Shown here piece by piece: positions 8,403-18,263 of a stretch of DNA of 64,000 nucleotides (position 1 is the first letter of the stretch; each line of letters starts with the position of its first letter). Source of the stretch: Streptomyces omiyaensis (GTDB lineage Bacteria; Actinomycetota; Actinomycetes; Streptomycetales; Streptomycetaceae). The stretch is taken from the NCBI RefSeq assembly GCF_014650895.1, contig NZ_BMVV01000006.1, forward strand, positions 62,001-126,000. Reading direction: 5' to 3'. A program made the position numbers and the translations under genes. Under the pieces are notes generated by a model that was given only the letters and a program-made list of their open reading frames with translations, was not told where the DNA came from and did not search any database.

Positions 8403-10232
8403 CTAGAACGCGGCCTCGTCCAGGTCCATGAGGCCGCCGTCCACGCCGTCGGCGAGGAGGCGCTCGGTGGAGACGCCGGGCAGGACGTTGGCGGCGAAGA
8501 ACTTCGCGGCCGCGATCTTGCCCTGGTAGAAGGCGGTGTCCTTGCCGGCGGTGCCGGAGGCGAGCTTCTCGGCGGCGACGGCCGCGCCCTTGAGGAGCAG
8601 GTAGCCGACGACGACGTCGCCGGAGACCATGAGCAGGCGGGTGGTGTTGAGGCCGACCTTGTAGATGTTCTTGACGTCCTCGCCGGTGGCGGTGAGGTCG
8701 GTGATCATCTTGCCGACGATCGCCTCCAGGTCGACGGCCGCCTTGGCGAGCGCGTCGCGGGCGCCGGCCAGCTCCTCGCCGCCGGTGCCGACCGCGAGGA
8801 ACTTCTTGATCTCCTCGGAGAGGGTGTTCAGCGCGGCGCCCTGGTCGCGGACGATCTTCCGGAAGAAGAAGTCCTGGCCCTGGATGGCGGTGGTGCCCTC
8901 GTAGAGGGTGTCGATCTTGGAGTCCCGGATGTACTGCTCGATCGGGTACTCCTGGAGGAAGCCGGAGCCGCCGAAGGTCTGGAGCGACTGCGCGAGCTGC
9001 TCGTAGCCCTTCTCGGAGCCGTAGCCCTTCACGATCGGGAGCAGGAGGTCGTTGAGGCCGTGCAGGGCCTTGGCGTCCTCGCCCGCCGCCTCCTTGAGCT
9101 GGATGGCGTCCTGCACGGAGGCCGTGTAGAGCACGAGGGAGCGCATGCCCTCGGCGTACGCCTTCTGCGTCATCAGCGAGCGGCGGACGTCGGGGTGGTG
9201 CGTGATGGTGACCTTGGGGGCCGCCTTGTCCATGAAGTGGGCCAGGTCGGTGCCCTGGACGCGCTCCTTGGCGTACTCCAGGGCGTTGAGGTAGCCCGTG
9301 GAGAGGGTGGAGATCGCCTTCGTGCCGACCATCATGCGGGCGAACTCGATGATGAGGAACATCTGGCGGATGCCGTCGTGCTTGTCGCCGATCAGCCAGC
9401 CCTTGGCGGGGTGCTTGTCGCCGAAGGTCATCTCGCACGTGTTGGAGGCCTTGAGGCCCATCTTGTGCTCGACGTTGGTGGCGTAGACGCCGTTGCGGGC
9501 GCCGAGCTCGCCGGTCTCCCAGTCGAACTCGTACTTCGGGACGAGGAAGAGGCTCAGGCCCTTGGTGCCGGGGCCGGCGCCCTCGGGGCGGGCGAGGACG
9601 TAGTGGAGGATGTTCTCCTCCATGTCGTGCTCACCGGACGTGATGAAGCGCTTGACGCCCTCGATGTGCCAGGAGCCGTCCTCCTGCTGGACGGCCTTGG
9701 TGCGGCCGGCGCCGACGTCGGAGCCGGCGTCGGGCTCGGTGAGGACCATGGTGGAGCCCCAGCGGCGCTCGACCGCGATCTGGGCGGCCTTCTTCTGCTG
9801 CTCGTTGCCCTCGGTGTAGAGGATGCCGGCGAAGGCCGGGCCGGAGGAGTACATCCAGATGGCCGGGTTCGAGCCGAGCAGGAGCTCCGCGTAGGCCCAG
9901 ATCAGGGAGCGCGGGGAGACGGTGCCGCCGATCTCCTCGGGGATGCCCAGGCGCCAGTACTCGGACTCCATGAAGGCGTTGTACGAGGCCTTGAAGGTGG
10001 CCGGAACCGGGGCGGTGTTGGTCTCCGGGTCGAAGACCGGCGGGTTGCGGTCGGCGTCGGCGAAGGACTCGGCCAGCTCGTTCTCGGCGAGGCGGCGGAT
10101 CTCGTCGAGGATGCTCTTGGCGGTCTCGACGTCCATCTCCTCGAACGGACCGGTGCCGTACACCTTGTCGCGGCCGAGCACCTCGAAGAGGTTGAACTCG
10201 ATGTCGCGGAGATTCGACTTGTAGTGCCCCAT
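8403..10232 (-). CDS. acyl-CoA dehydrogenase, 600-residue type (DmdC/FadE-like)
   Basis: Protein of 609 residues, longer than the usual 380-400 because of extra N- and C-terminal helical regions, as in DmdC-type and long FadE enzymes. Family motifs: [14 protein letters not shown] (FAD/substrate loop), [19 protein letters not shown] and [12 protein letters not shown], the last containing the catalytic-base Glu position of this class. It would oxidise an acyl-CoA to the trans-2-enoyl-CoA using FAD, feeding electrons to ETF. Monocistronic; two palindromic operators lie upstream, so transcription is probably repressed by a TetR-like fatty-acid regulator encoded elsewhere. Confidence 0.9.
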   Translation of the reverse strand: MGHYKSNLRDIEFNLFEVLGRDKVYGTGPFEEMDVETAKSILDEIRRLAENELAESFADADRNPPVFDPETNTAPVPATFKASYNAFMESEYWRLGIPEEIGGTVSPRSLIWAYAELLLGSNPAIWMYSSGPAFAGILYTEGNEQQKKAAQIAVERRWGSTMVLTEPDAGSDVGAGRTKAVQQEDGSWHIEGVKRFITSGEHDMEENILHYVLARPEGAGPGTKGLSLFLVPKYEFDWETGELGARNGVYATNVEHKMGLKASNTCEMTFGDKHPAKGWLIGDKHDGIRQMFLIIEFARMMVGTKAISTLSTGYLNALEYAKERVQGTDLAHFMDKAAPKVTITHHPDVRRSLMTQKAYAEGMRSLVLYTASVQDAIQLKEAAGEDAKALHGLNDLLLPIVKGYGSEKGYEQLAQSLQTFGGSGFLQEYPIEQYIRDSKIDTLYEGTTAIQGQDFFFRKIVRDQGAALNTLSEEIKKFLAVGTGGEELAGARDALAKAAVDLEAIVGKMITDLTATGEDVKNIYKVGLNTTRLLMVSGDVVVGYLLLKGAAVAAEKLASGTAGKDTAFYQGKIAAAKFFAANVLPGVSTERLLADGVDGGLMDLDEAAF

Positions 10233-10290
10233 GGCGACGGCTCCGTAAAGATCGGGGAGGGGTTCCTCGTGCCGAGTGCCACCCGCTTCC

Positions 10291-10338
10291 TACCCACGAG
10301 TAGCGCACTCTTCTCTCCGATGATGCTACCCGCCGGTA
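10291..10338. promoter_or_regulatory. two TACC-N4-GTA operator-like sites
   Basis: TACCCACGAGTA (10291-10302) and TACCCGCCGGTA (10327-10338) are near-palindromes of the same form, 36 bp apart centre to centre, upstream of the acyl-CoA dehydrogenase start (10232). The pattern resembles sites of actinobacterial TetR-family fatty-acid regulators. Which protein binds is unknown. Confidence 0.5.
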
Positions 10339-10460
10339 ATAAGAGCAACCCCTGGCGGGAGATCTGTGACGCGCCTCGCGCCGGGCGCGCGTCCGCCGCC
10401 CCGGCGCGGGGCGTGCGCCCGGGGTGCGGACGCGGGCCCCTGCGGGGGCCGCCCGCTCGC

Positions 10461-10473
10461 TAGGCTGGGGCCA
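10461..10473 (+). promoter_or_regulatory. -10 element for leaderless transcription of the SseB gene
   Basis: TAGGCT at 10461-10466 ends six bases before the ATG at 10473, and no ribosome site precedes that ATG. This spacing implies that transcription starts at or next to the start codon. Confidence 0.5.
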
Positions 10474-10970
10474 TGTACGGATACGGGCAGCACGGGGACG
10501 GCGGCGCCGCCCAGCAGCAGTACGCACCGCCCCCGCAGGGGCAGTACCCCCCGCAGGCCGGCATGGCCGGGGGGTACGGGCAGCAGCAGGCCCCGCTCTA
10601 TCCCGAGCCCTCGCCGCCCTCCCTCGCCGACGCCGTCCGCGCCTTCACCACCGGCACCCTGTCGGCCGAGGACTTCCAGCAGATCTTCGCGACCTCGAAG
10701 GTCTACTGCCCGCGCGGCGACAACCCCGGCTTCCTCGCCCTGCACAACACCCAGCAGCCGGTGATCCCGATGTTCACCACGCTCAAGGAGCTGCGGCGGT
10801 ACGCGGGCAAGGAGTCGAAGTACTTCGTGATCACCGGCGCCGAGGTGATCGACCTGCTCCCGACCGGGTACGGCTTCGTCCTCGACATGGAGGGCGACCA
10901 CCGGATCGTCTTCGACGCGAAGGCCGTGGAGCAGATGGTCGACTTCGCGATGCGGCGGATGTACGGCTGA
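10473..10970 (+). CDS. SseB-family protein
   Basis: Protein of 165 residues. Residues 1-48 are a Gly/Gln/Pro/Tyr-rich disordered leader. Residues about 50-165 match the SseB N-terminal domain family: a helix, then V-Y-C-P-R-G, then V-I-P-M-F-T-T-L-K-E-L-R-R-Y-A and a Y-G-F-V-L-D-M-E-G-D-H-R strand pair. Function of these cytoplasmic proteins is poorly known; the name comes from E. coli SseB. Transcription is likely leaderless. Confidence 0.85.
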   Translation: MYGYGQHGDGGAAQQQYAPPPQGQYPPQAGMAGGYGQQQAPLYPEPSPPSLADAVRAFTTGTLSAEDFQQIFATSKVYCPRGDNPGFLALHNTQQPVIPMFTTLKELRRYAGKESKYFVITGAEVIDLLPTGYGFVLDMEGDHRIVFDAKAVEQMVDFAMRRMYG

Positions 10971-10991
10971 CCGATCCTGAAGTGGTGAAGA

Positions 10992-11018
10992 GCGCCCGGG
11001 AGGAATTCCTTCCGGGCG
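10992..11018 (+). terminator. hairpin terminator after the SseB gene
   Basis: Inverted repeat centred on GGAATTCC with 11-13 bp arms (one G-T pair), starting 22 bases after the stop codon. Confidence 0.7.
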
Positions 11019-11169
11019 TTCCGCGTTCCGGGTGGCAAGAAGTTCAGCATTCAACTAAAGTGGGGGCACGAGGACAGGCCGAGAAGGCCATCCAGCCCTC
11101 AGGCCGCACCAAGGAGGCCCCGCCACCCTGCCGCGCGTCGTCGCCCCGGCCGACGCCGCCCCGCGACCC

Positions 11170-11883
11170 GTGCTCGCCGTCACCACGGCCCCCCAGGGCG
11201 GCACCTTCGACCACCAGGACTCCAACGGCGGCGGCGGCACCATCACCAACGGCGACACCCAGTGGATGACCGCCGGCTCCGGCCTCCTCCACATCGAGGC
11301 CCCGCCGGAGTCCCTCGTCGTCAGCGGCGGCCTCTTCCACGGCCTCCAGCTGTGGGTCAACCTGCCCGCCTCCGACAAGATGATGGCCCCCCGCTACCAG
11401 GACATCCGCGGCGGCCAGGTCCAGCTCCTCACCTCCCCCGACGGCGGCGCGCTGCTCCGCGTCATCGCCGGCGAGCTCGACGGACACGAGGGCCCCGGCA
11501 TCACCCACACCCCGATCACGATGATCCACGCCACGCTCCGCCCCGGCGCCGAGATCAGCCTGCCCTGGCGCGAGGACTTCAACGGCCTCGCGTACGTCAT
11601 GGCCGGCCGCGGCACCGTCGGCGCCGAGCGCCGCCCGATCCACCTCGGCCAGACCGCGGTCTTCGGCCAGGGAGGCTCGCTCACCGTCCGCGCGGACGAG
11701 AAGCAGGACGGGAACACCCCCGACCTGGAGGTCGTCCTCCTCGGCGGGCGCCCGATCCGCGAGCCGATGGCGCACTACGGCCCGTTCGTCATGAACACCC
11801 AGGCCGAACTCCGCCAGGCCTTCGAGGACTTCCAGGCCGGCCGCCTCGGGACCATCCCGGCGGTCCACGGGATGGGCGGGTAA
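11170..11883 (+). CDS. pirin-family protein with internal deletion (metal-binding loop lost)
   Basis: The frame is clearly a pirin: D-H-Q-D-S-N-G-G-G-G, Q-W-M-T-A-G-S-G-L-L-H-I-E-A-P, Q-L-W-V-N-L-P, and a complete C-terminal cupin. Two parts are missing compared with the Streptomyces form I recall (about 320 residues). First, no ATG follows the strong ribosome site AAGGAGG (11111-11117); the next in-frame codons are CTG 11128 (giving L-P-R-V-V-A-P) and GTG 11170, the start given here without a ribosome site. Second, T-T-A-P-Q-G runs straight into G-T-F-D-H-Q, losing about 57 residues that hold H-P-H-R-G-F-E-T, two of the four metal ligands. Probably non-functional or altered. Confidence 0.7.
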   Translation: MLAVTTAPQGGTFDHQDSNGGGGTITNGDTQWMTAGSGLLHIEAPPESLVVSGGLFHGLQLWVNLPASDKMMAPRYQDIRGGQVQLLTSPDGGALLRVIAGELDGHEGPGITHTPITMIHATLRPGAEISLPWREDFNGLAYVMAGRGTVGAERRPIHLGQTAVFGQGGSLTVRADEKQDGNTPDLEVVLLGGRPIREPMAHYGPFVMNTQAELRQAFEDFQAGRLGTIPAVHGMGG

Positions 11884-11895
11884 CAGCCGGCGCGC

Positions 11896-11918
11896 CGGGC
11901 CCCCTCCGCGGGGGCCCG
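11896..11918 (+). terminator. short GC hairpin after the pirin gene
   Basis: Arms CGGGCCCCC and GGGGGCCCG with a 5-base loop, 13 bases after the stop codon. Confidence 0.7.
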
Positions 11919-12001
11919 GCCCGCGCGCGGGCCGGCGGGGCGCCGCCCGGACGGCCCGTCACGTCCGCGTCCCGCCGGCACCGGCGTGATCTCATGGGCG
12001 G

Positions 12002-13087
12002 GTGGAGACGAGCCGAACGCCCCTGCTGCCCGAACCCGCTCGCAAGGCCGGTGCCTGGTGCGCCGTCATGCTCCTCGTCGCGGGCGTGGCCGCCGTCTTC
12101 ATCTGGCTCTGCGTCGTCTTCAAGACGGCCGTGACCCCCGTGCTGCTCGCCATCCTCGGGACGGCGCTGCTGCGGCCCCTCTACCGGCGACTCGTGCGGA
12201 TGAAGGTCAGCAGGTCCCTCGCCGCCGCCGTCACCGTCACCGCCATCCTCGTCGTCGTCGGCGGCGCCGGCTACATCGTCGTCGCCGCCCTCCTCGAGAC
12301 CGGCGACCAGATCCTCGCCTCGCTGCGCCAGGCCGCCGTCGACATCGCCGAGCACTTCGGGGCCGCGGGGACCTCGCTGGAGGACCTCGCCAAGAACGCC
12401 AAGCAGCTCCTGGAGAGGTTCGGCGGCACCGCCGCCTCCGGGGTGATCTCCGGCCTCAGCGTCGTCGGCCAGATGCTCGCCACCGCCGTCCTCGCCCTCC
12501 TCCTGATCTTCTTCTTCCTCCGCGACTCCGACAAGGCGATCGGCTCCCTGCGCGCCTTCGTCCCCTCCGGCACCGCCGACACCGCCGAGGCCATGGCCCG
12601 CCGCGCCTTCGAGGCCGTCGAGGGCTTCATGCGCGGCACCACCTTCGTCGCCTTCGTCGACGCCGTCCTCATCGGCGTCGGCCTGCTCGTCCTCCAGGTG
12701 CCCGGCGCCGTCGGCCTCGCCGCCCTCGTCTTCGTCACCGCCTACATCCCCTACCTGGGCGCCTTCCTCTCCGGCGCGGTCGCCGTCCTCGTCGCCCTCG
12801 CCGACCGGGGCTTCGCCATCGCCCTGTGGGTGCTCGGCATCGTCCTCGCCGTCCAGGTCATCGAGGGCAACGTCCTCCAGCCGATGGTCCAGAGCCGCAC
12901 CGTCCAGATGCACCCCGCCGCCGTCATGCTGGCCATCACCGCCGGCGCCTCCGTGGCGGGCATCCTCGGCATGCTCCTCGCCGTCCCCCTCACCGCTGCC
13001 GCGACCGGCATCCTCGGCGAACTCCGCGCCCGCTACGGCACCGGACCCGCACGCGACGAACCCGCCGCCCCGGCCCCCGCGGACTAG
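12002..13087 (+). CDS. AI-2E family transporter (PerM-like membrane protein)
   Basis: Protein of 361 residues starting at GTG 12002. Hydrophobic segments at about 18-60, 75-100, 160-185 and four or more in 225-340 give the usual eight-helix topology. The segment V-I-E-G-N-V-L-Q-P-M-V-Q-S-R-T-V and the A-Y-I-P-Y-L-G-A-F motif are hallmarks of the AI-2E/PerM exporter family. The name comes from an E. coli autoinducer-2 exporter; the substrate here is unknown, and many members act as ion or small-molecule transporters. Its last codons overlap the end of the convergent gene by 4 bp. Confidence 0.9.
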   Translation: METSRTPLLPEPARKAGAWCAVMLLVAGVAAVFIWLCVVFKTAVTPVLLAILGTALLRPLYRRLVRMKVSRSLAAAVTVTAILVVVGGAGYIVVAALLETGDQILASLRQAAVDIAEHFGAAGTSLEDLAKNAKQLLERFGGTAASGVISGLSVVGQMLATAVLALLLIFFFLRDSDKAIGSLRAFVPSGTADTAEAMARRAFEAVEGFMRGTTFVAFVDAVLIGVGLLVLQVPGAVGLAALVFVTAYIPYLGAFLSGAVAVLVALADRGFAIALWVLGIVLAVQVIEGNVLQPMVQSRTVQMHPAAVMLAITAGASVAGILGMLLAVPLTAAATGILGELRARYGTGPARDEPAAPAPAD

Positions 13088-13896
13088 ACCGGCGCCCCGC
13101 CCGGCTCGAAGGACCGCAGCATGGCCTCCAGGGCCGCCTGGTCGGGCCCCACGAAGGGGTCGGAGTCCGGGACCCGCGCCAGCGTCCCCAGCATCCGGTC
13201 CGTCATCCGCACCGCGGGCGGCAGATGGGTGCAGAGCACGATCTCCGGGTCCATCTCCCGCATCGGCGCCAGGCTCGCCCGGTACTTCTCCGCGTCCACC
13301 AGGTGCACCCACGGACTGTCGATCGTCGCCCACAGCAGCTGCGCGGCCCGCAGCTCCTCCGGCTTCAGATCGCTCGCGTGCCCCGACTCGGCGAGCTCGG
13401 CGCTGGGCATCGGACCGCCGAAGCAGTCGGAGGTGAAGCAGATCCGGGTCCGGTCGTCGTAGAAGCCGACGGTCGCCGGATTGTCGAAGAGCGGCGGCCG
13501 GAAGGCGTGCAGCGACCGGTCTCCCACGTCCAGGGACTGCCCCGGATTGAGGAAGTGGACCCGGTCCAGCGGCAGCGCCCGCTCGGTCGTCATGATGCCG
13601 CAGCCGATGAAGGTGGTCACCACGCGCGCGCGTGGCGCGGCCTCCAGGAGCGCGAAGATCCCGCCCGTGTGGTCCCGGTCCGGGTGGGTGAGCCAGATCC
13701 AGCGCACGTCCCGGGGGTCCATCACCCCGCTCAGCGCGGCGACGAAGTCCCGGTCCGCGAGCGAGAGGCCGGTGTCGACGACGACGGGCTCGGCGGCGGT
13801 CAGCACGTACGCGTTGGCCGGGAGGTGGCCGATCCCCGGCACCTCCAGGCTGTCGGCCAGGACGGTGGTGTCACTGCCGACCTTGTGGGTGTCCAT
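13084..13896 (-). CDS. metallo-beta-lactamase-fold hydrolase (flavodiiron/ODP-like)
   Basis: Protein of 270 residues. The metal motif is H71-P-D-R-D75-H76, with D at the position that is H in classic enzymes (HxHxDH), closer to the HxExDH pattern of the ODP/flavodiiron subgroup. Other ligands are plausible in F-T-S-D-C-F-G and L-C-T-H-L-P-P. No flavodoxin domain is present. Substrate unknown; related stand-alone proteins are suggested oxygen or redox sensors. It converges on the AI-2E gene with a 4-bp overlap. The 186 bp upstream (13897-14082) show no gene. Confidence 0.8.
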   Translation of the reverse strand: MDTHKVGSDTTVLADSLEVPGIGHLPANAYVLTAAEPVVVDTGLSLADRDFVAALSGVMDPRDVRWIWLTHPDRDHTGGIFALLEAAPRARVVTTFIGCGIMTTERALPLDRVHFLNPGQSLDVGDRSLHAFRPPLFDNPATVGFYDDRTRICFTSDCFGGPMPSAELAESGHASDLKPEELRAAQLLWATIDSPWVHLVDAEKYRASLAPMREMDPEIVLCTHLPPAVRMTDRMLGTLARVPDSDPFVGPDQAALEAMLRSFEPGGAPV

Positions 13897-14082
13897 GGCA
13901 CGCTCCGTGGTCCCCCCGGGCGGCCGTACCCCACCAGTCTCCGCCGTACGGGGACACCCCGCGCGCCGGAACGCCCGGCCGTCCCGCCGGGCCCCGCCGA
14001 ATCTCCCGCCGGGCCCCGCCCGACCGCCCCGGAAGGCCCCCTCCCGCGGCCCCGTCCGGCCACGGGCAGCGGCCCCGTCCGG

Positions 14083-16209
14083 TCAGGGGCAGCATCCCTC
14101 CGGGCCCGTCGGCTCGTTCAGTTCGAACCAGATCGTCTTGCCCTCGCCGCGCGGCTCCACGCCCCACACGTCGGCCAGCATCTCCATCAGCACCAGACCG
14201 CGCCCGCTGGACGCCATCTCGCCCGGGTGGCGCTTGTGCGGCAGCTCGTCGCTGGCGTCGGAGACCTCCACGCGCAGCCGGCGGCCCTGGTCGCCGCAGG
14301 CGACCTCGGCGGTCAGCAGGGCGTCGCCGTCGGTGTGGACCAGGACGTTCGTGACCATCTCGGAGACCATCAGGACGGCCGAGTCCAGCTGGTCCCGGTC
14401 GGTCCAGTCGTGCAGCAGCTGCCGCATCTGCTCGCGCGCCTCCGCGATCCGCTCCGGCTCCGCCTGGGCGATCGTCATCAGGGTGCGGCGCGGCGTCTCC
14501 CGCACCGTCGCGGCCGGCCGCCGGGACAGCAGCAGGACGGCGATGTCGTCCTCGCGCCGGTCCGCGAGCGGCCCGGTGGTGTAGTGGGAACCGGGCCCGT
14601 GGACGGCCTCCACGAGGGTGTCGGCCAGCTCCTCCAGATCGTCGCCCCGGTGCTCCTCCAGGAGCTTCCTGACCCGCTCCCAGCCGCTGTCCAGGTCGTG
14701 CCCGCCGGTCTCCAGGAGGCCGTCGGTGCAGACCATCAGGGTCTCGCCGGGGTCCAGGGTGAGCCGGGTCGTGGGGTAGTCGGTGTCGGCGTCGATGCCG
14801 AGCGGCAGCCCGCCGGCCGTGGGCCGCAGCAGCACCGTGCCGTCCATCATCCGCACCGCCGGGTCAGGGTGGCCCGCACGCGCGATGTCCACCGTCCCCG
14901 TCTCCAGGTCCACCTCCAGGTAGAGACAGGTCGCGAAGCGCGGCCCGCCGCCCGCACCGGAGGCCCCCTCCTCGCCGGAGTAGCCGTCGTTCACCCCGTA
15001 CAGGAACCGCGAGGCGCGCGAGAGCACCGCGTCCGGCCGGTGCCCCTCGGAGGCGTACGCCCGCAGCGCGATCCGCAGCTGCCCCATCAGCGCCGCCGCC
15101 CGCACGTCGTGCCCCTGCACGTCCCCGATGACCAGGGCGATCCGGCCCGCGCCGGAGCCGTTGCCGCCGGGCAGCCGGATCACGTCGTACCAGTCGCCGC
15201 CGACCTGGAGCCCGCCGCCGGTCGGCACGTACCGCGCCGCGATCCGGATCCCCGGGATCCCCGGGCCCAGCACCGGCATCATCGTCCGCTGGAGGCCGAG
15301 CGACAGCTCCCGCTCCGACTCCGCCACCCCGGCCCGGGCCAGCGCCTGCGCCAGCATCCGCGCCACCGTCGTCAGCACCGACCGCTCGTCCGGCGTGAAG
15401 GCCACCGGGTGCTTGAAGGCGGCCATCCAGGCGCCCATCGTCCGCCCCGCCACCACGAGCGGCACGAACGCCCACGACTGCCGTTCGAACCGCTCCGCCA
15501 GCGGCCACGTCATCGGGAAGCGGCGCCGGTACTCCTCCGGGGACGGCAGGTAGAGCGCCCGGCCGGTCCGCACCACCTCCGCCGCCGGGTAGTCCGTGGC
15601 CAGGGACATCGAGGTGAAGGGGGCCTCGTCGCCGTCCCGCTGCCCGTGGTGCCCGATCACCGTGAGCCGCTCGCCCGACATCCCGAAGACCGCGAGCCCG
15701 TCCGGCGAGAACCCCGGCATCGACAGCGAGGCCGCCACCCGCAGCACCTCCGCCGTCGACCGCGCCTCGGCCAGTGCCCGTCCCGCGTCCAGCAGGAAGG
15801 CCTCCCGCGAGCGCCGCCAGTCGCCCGTGATCGGGGTGTGCGGCCCGGCCGTCCCCGGCTGCGGCTCGGCCACCTCCTGGAGCGTGCCGATCAGCTGGTA
15901 GTCGCCGCCCTCGATCAGCGGCTTGGACCGGCTGCGGACCGTGCGGACCACCCGGCCCCGCTCGTCCATGATCCGCAGCCGGGCCTCGGCGAGCGTGCCC
16001 TCGGCCACCGCCAGGTTCACCACGCCGTCGATCTCGTTCCAGTCCACCGGGTGGAAGCGGGAGCGCACCGCCGCCTCGCTCAGCCGCACCGGCTCGGCGG
16101 GCAGCCCGAGCAGCCGGGCGGCCTCGGCGTCGAGCGAGACGATCCCGGAAGCGTTGTCCCAGCGCCACAGGCCCGTGGCGATCGCGGCCAGGACGTCCTC
16201 GGTGCGCAT
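14083..16209 (-). CDS. PAS-GAF-SpoIIE phosphatase-ATPase regulator
   Basis: Protein of 708 residues with four domains: PAS (about 1-110), GAF (about 135-295), PP2C-type SpoIIE phosphatase (about 315-560) and a HATPase anti-sigma kinase-like domain (about 575-700). Phosphatase metal motifs are intact: G-G-D-W-Y-D-V at 337-343, G-D-V-Q-G-H-D at 362-368, C-T-D-G-L-L-E near 495 and E-D-D-I-A-V near 555. The ATPase N-box reads S-E-M-V-T-N-V-L-V-H-T at 616-626. Such proteins control sigma-factor partner switching by phosphorylating and dephosphorylating STAS antagonists, gated by sensor domains. The STAS gene at 22.2 kb is a possible but unproven partner. The gene diverges from aspS. Confidence 0.93.
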   Translation of the reverse strand: MRTEDVLAAIATGLWRWDNASGIVSLDAEAARLLGLPAEPVRLSEAAVRSRFHPVDWNEIDGVVNLAVAEGTLAEARLRIMDERGRVVRTVRSRSKPLIEGGDYQLIGTLQEVAEPQPGTAGPHTPITGDWRRSREAFLLDAGRALAEARSTAEVLRVAASLSMPGFSPDGLAVFGMSGERLTVIGHHGQRDGDEAPFTSMSLATDYPAAEVVRTGRALYLPSPEEYRRRFPMTWPLAERFERQSWAFVPLVVAGRTMGAWMAAFKHPVAFTPDERSVLTTVARMLAQALARAGVAESERELSLGLQRTMMPVLGPGIPGIRIAARYVPTGGGLQVGGDWYDVIRLPGGNGSGAGRIALVIGDVQGHDVRAAALMGQLRIALRAYASEGHRPDAVLSRASRFLYGVNDGYSGEEGASGAGGGPRFATCLYLEVDLETGTVDIARAGHPDPAVRMMDGTVLLRPTAGGLPLGIDADTDYPTTRLTLDPGETLMVCTDGLLETGGHDLDSGWERVRKLLEEHRGDDLEELADTLVEAVHGPGSHYTTGPLADRREDDIAVLLLSRRPAATVRETPRRTLMTIAQAEPERIAEAREQMRQLLHDWTDRDQLDSAVLMVSEMVTNVLVHTDGDALLTAEVACGDQGRRLRVEVSDASDELPHKRHPGEMASSGRGLVLMEMLADVWGVEPRGEGKTIWFELNEPTGPEGCCP

Positions 16210-16354
16210 TGCCCCACTTTATGAATATCGGACTGCGTGTCGCCACCGAGAGTATTCGAATCGCGATCTTGGGTGTCCCGGTAGGCTTGGGAAGGCCCTG
16301 ACGCCGTCACGGCCACGGCTTTCCCCCTGAATCCCGAAGACTGGATGAACGACG

Positions 16355-18172
16355 ATGCATCGGTACAGGTCCCACACCTGCGGCGAGCTCCGCGCCTCTG
16401 ACGTCGGCACCGACGTCCGGCTGAGCGGCTGGCTGCACAATCGGCGCGACCTGGGCGGCATCCTCTTCATCGATCTGCGCGACCACTACGGCATCACGCA
16501 GCTCGTCGCCCGCCCCGGCACCCCCGCCTACGAGGCGCTCGACAAGCTGACGAAGGAGTCCGTCGTCCGCGTCGACGGCAAGGTCGTCTCGCGCGGTGCG
16601 GAGAACGTCAACCCCGAGCTCCCCACCGGCGAGGTCGAGGTCGAGGTCGGCGCGGTCGAGGTCCTCGGCGCCGCCAAGCAGATCCCCTTCACCATCAACG
16701 CCGACGACGGCGTCAACGAGGAGCGGCGCCTGGAGTACCGCTTCCTCGACCTGCGCCGCGAGCGCATGCACCGCAACATCATGCTGCGCTCCGCCGTCAT
16801 CGCGGCGATCCGCTCCAAGATGGTGGCCCTCGGCTTCAACGAGATGGCGACCCCGATCCTCACCGCGACCTCCCCCGAGGGCGCCCGTGACTTCGTCGTG
16901 CCGTCCCGTCTCAACCCGGGCAAGTTCTACGCGCTCCCGCAGGCCCCGCAGCAGTTCAAGCAGCTGTTCATGATCTCGGGCTTCGACCGCTACTTCCAGA
17001 TCGCGCCCTGCTTCCGCGACGAGGACGCCCGCGCCGACCGCTCGCCCGGCGAGTTCTACCAGCTCGACGTCGAGATGAGCTTCGTCGAGCAGGAGGACGT
17101 CTTCCAGCCGATCGAGAAGCTCATGACGGAGCTCTTCGAGGAGTTCGGCGGCGGCCGCCACGTCACCTCGCCGTTCCCGCGGATCCCCTTCCGCGAGTCG
17201 ATGCTCAAGTACGGCAACGACAAGCCGGACCTGCGGACCTCCCTCGAACTCGTCGACATCTCCGACGTGTTCGAGAACTCCGAGTTCAAGGCCTTCGCCG
17301 GCAAGCACGTCCGCGCGCTCGCCGTCCCGGACACCGGCGACCAGCCGCGCAAGTTCTTCGACTCCCTCGGCGACTTCGCCGTCTCCCTGGGCGCGAAGGG
17401 CCTGGCCTGGGTCCGCGTCGGCGAGGGCAACGCCCTCACCGGCCCCATCGCCAAGTTCCTCACCGAGGAGAACGTCAAGGTCCTCACCGAGCGCCTCGGC
17501 CTCGTCCCCGGCCACGCGATCTTCTTCGGCGCCGGCGAGTTCGACGAGGTCTCCAAGATCATGGGCCCGGTCCGGGTCGAGGCCGCCAAGCGCGCCGGCC
17601 AGTTCGAGGAGAACGTCTTCCGCTTCGCGTGGATCGTCGACTTCCCGATGTACGAGAAGGACGAGGAGACCGGCAAGATCGACTTCTCGCACAACCCCTT
17701 CTCCATGCCCCAGGGCGGCCTGGAGGCCCTGGAGACGAAGGACCCCCTGGACATCCTCGGCTGGCAGTACGACATCGTCTGCAACGGCATCGAGCTGTCC
17801 TCCGGCGCCATCCGGAACCACGAGCCCGACATCATGTTCAAGGCCTTCGAGATCGCCGGCTACAGCCGTGAGACCGTCGAGTCCGAGTTCGCCGGCATGC
17901 TCCGCGCCTTCCAGTACGGCGCCCCGCCGCACGGCGGCATCGCCCCCGGCGTCGACCGCATCGTCATGCTCCTCGCGGACGAGCCCAACATCCGCGAGAC
18001 CATCGCGTTCCCGCTGAACGGCAACGCGCAGGACCTCATGATGGGCGCCCCCACGGAGCTCGACGAGACCCGCCTGCGCGAGCTGAACATCCAGCTCCGC
18101 AAGCCGGTCGAGAAGAAGCTCGTGGACGACCGCCCGGTCACGGACTCGGTCCACCCGGACGCCGCGCGCTGA
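16355..18172 (+). CDS. aspS: aspartyl-tRNA synthetase
   Basis: Protein of 605 residues, normal for bacterial-type AspRS. It charges tRNA-Asp with aspartate in the cytoplasm. The N-terminal OB-fold anticodon domain reads [19 protein letters not shown]. Class II motif 2 is [10 protein letters not shown], followed by the GAD insertion domain, and motif 3 is [12 protein letters not shown]. Whether it is discriminating or also charges tRNA-Asn cannot be decided by eye. A -10-like TAGGCT lies at 16282-16287. A strong hairpin terminator follows, so it is transcribed alone. Confidence 0.97.
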   Translation: MHRYRSHTCGELRASDVGTDVRLSGWLHNRRDLGGILFIDLRDHYGITQLVARPGTPAYEALDKLTKESVVRVDGKVVSRGAENVNPELPTGEVEVEVGAVEVLGAAKQIPFTINADDGVNEERRLEYRFLDLRRERMHRNIMLRSAVIAAIRSKMVALGFNEMATPILTATSPEGARDFVVPSRLNPGKFYALPQAPQQFKQLFMISGFDRYFQIAPCFRDEDARADRSPGEFYQLDVEMSFVEQEDVFQPIEKLMTELFEEFGGGRHVTSPFPRIPFRESMLKYGNDKPDLRTSLELVDISDVFENSEFKAFAGKHVRALAVPDTGDQPRKFFDSLGDFAVSLGAKGLAWVRVGEGNALTGPIAKFLTEENVKVLTERLGLVPGHAIFFGAGEFDEVSKIMGPVRVEAAKRAGQFEENVFRFAWIVDFPMYEKDEETGKIDFSHNPFSMPQGGLEALETKDPLDILGWQYDIVCNGIELSSGAIRNHEPDIMFKAFEIAGYSRETVESEFAGMLRAFQYGAPPHGGIAPGVDRIVMLLADEPNIRETIAFPLNGNAQDLMMGAPTELDETRLRELNIQLRKPVEKKLVDDRPVTDSVHPDAAR

Positions 18173-18218
18173 GCACTCCGCGCGCGCTGAGCGTTCGGGC
18201 GCGCTGAGGGCCCGCGCA

Positions 18219-18259
18219 CGAAGGGCCCGGGATCCCCGACGGGGATCCCGGGCCCTTCG
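18219..18259. terminator. bidirectional hairpin terminator after aspS
   Basis: Perfect 19-bp arms (18219-18237 and 18241-18259) with a 3-base loop, between aspS and the convergent acetyltransferase gene. Confidence 0.92.
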
Positions 18260-18263
18260 CCGT

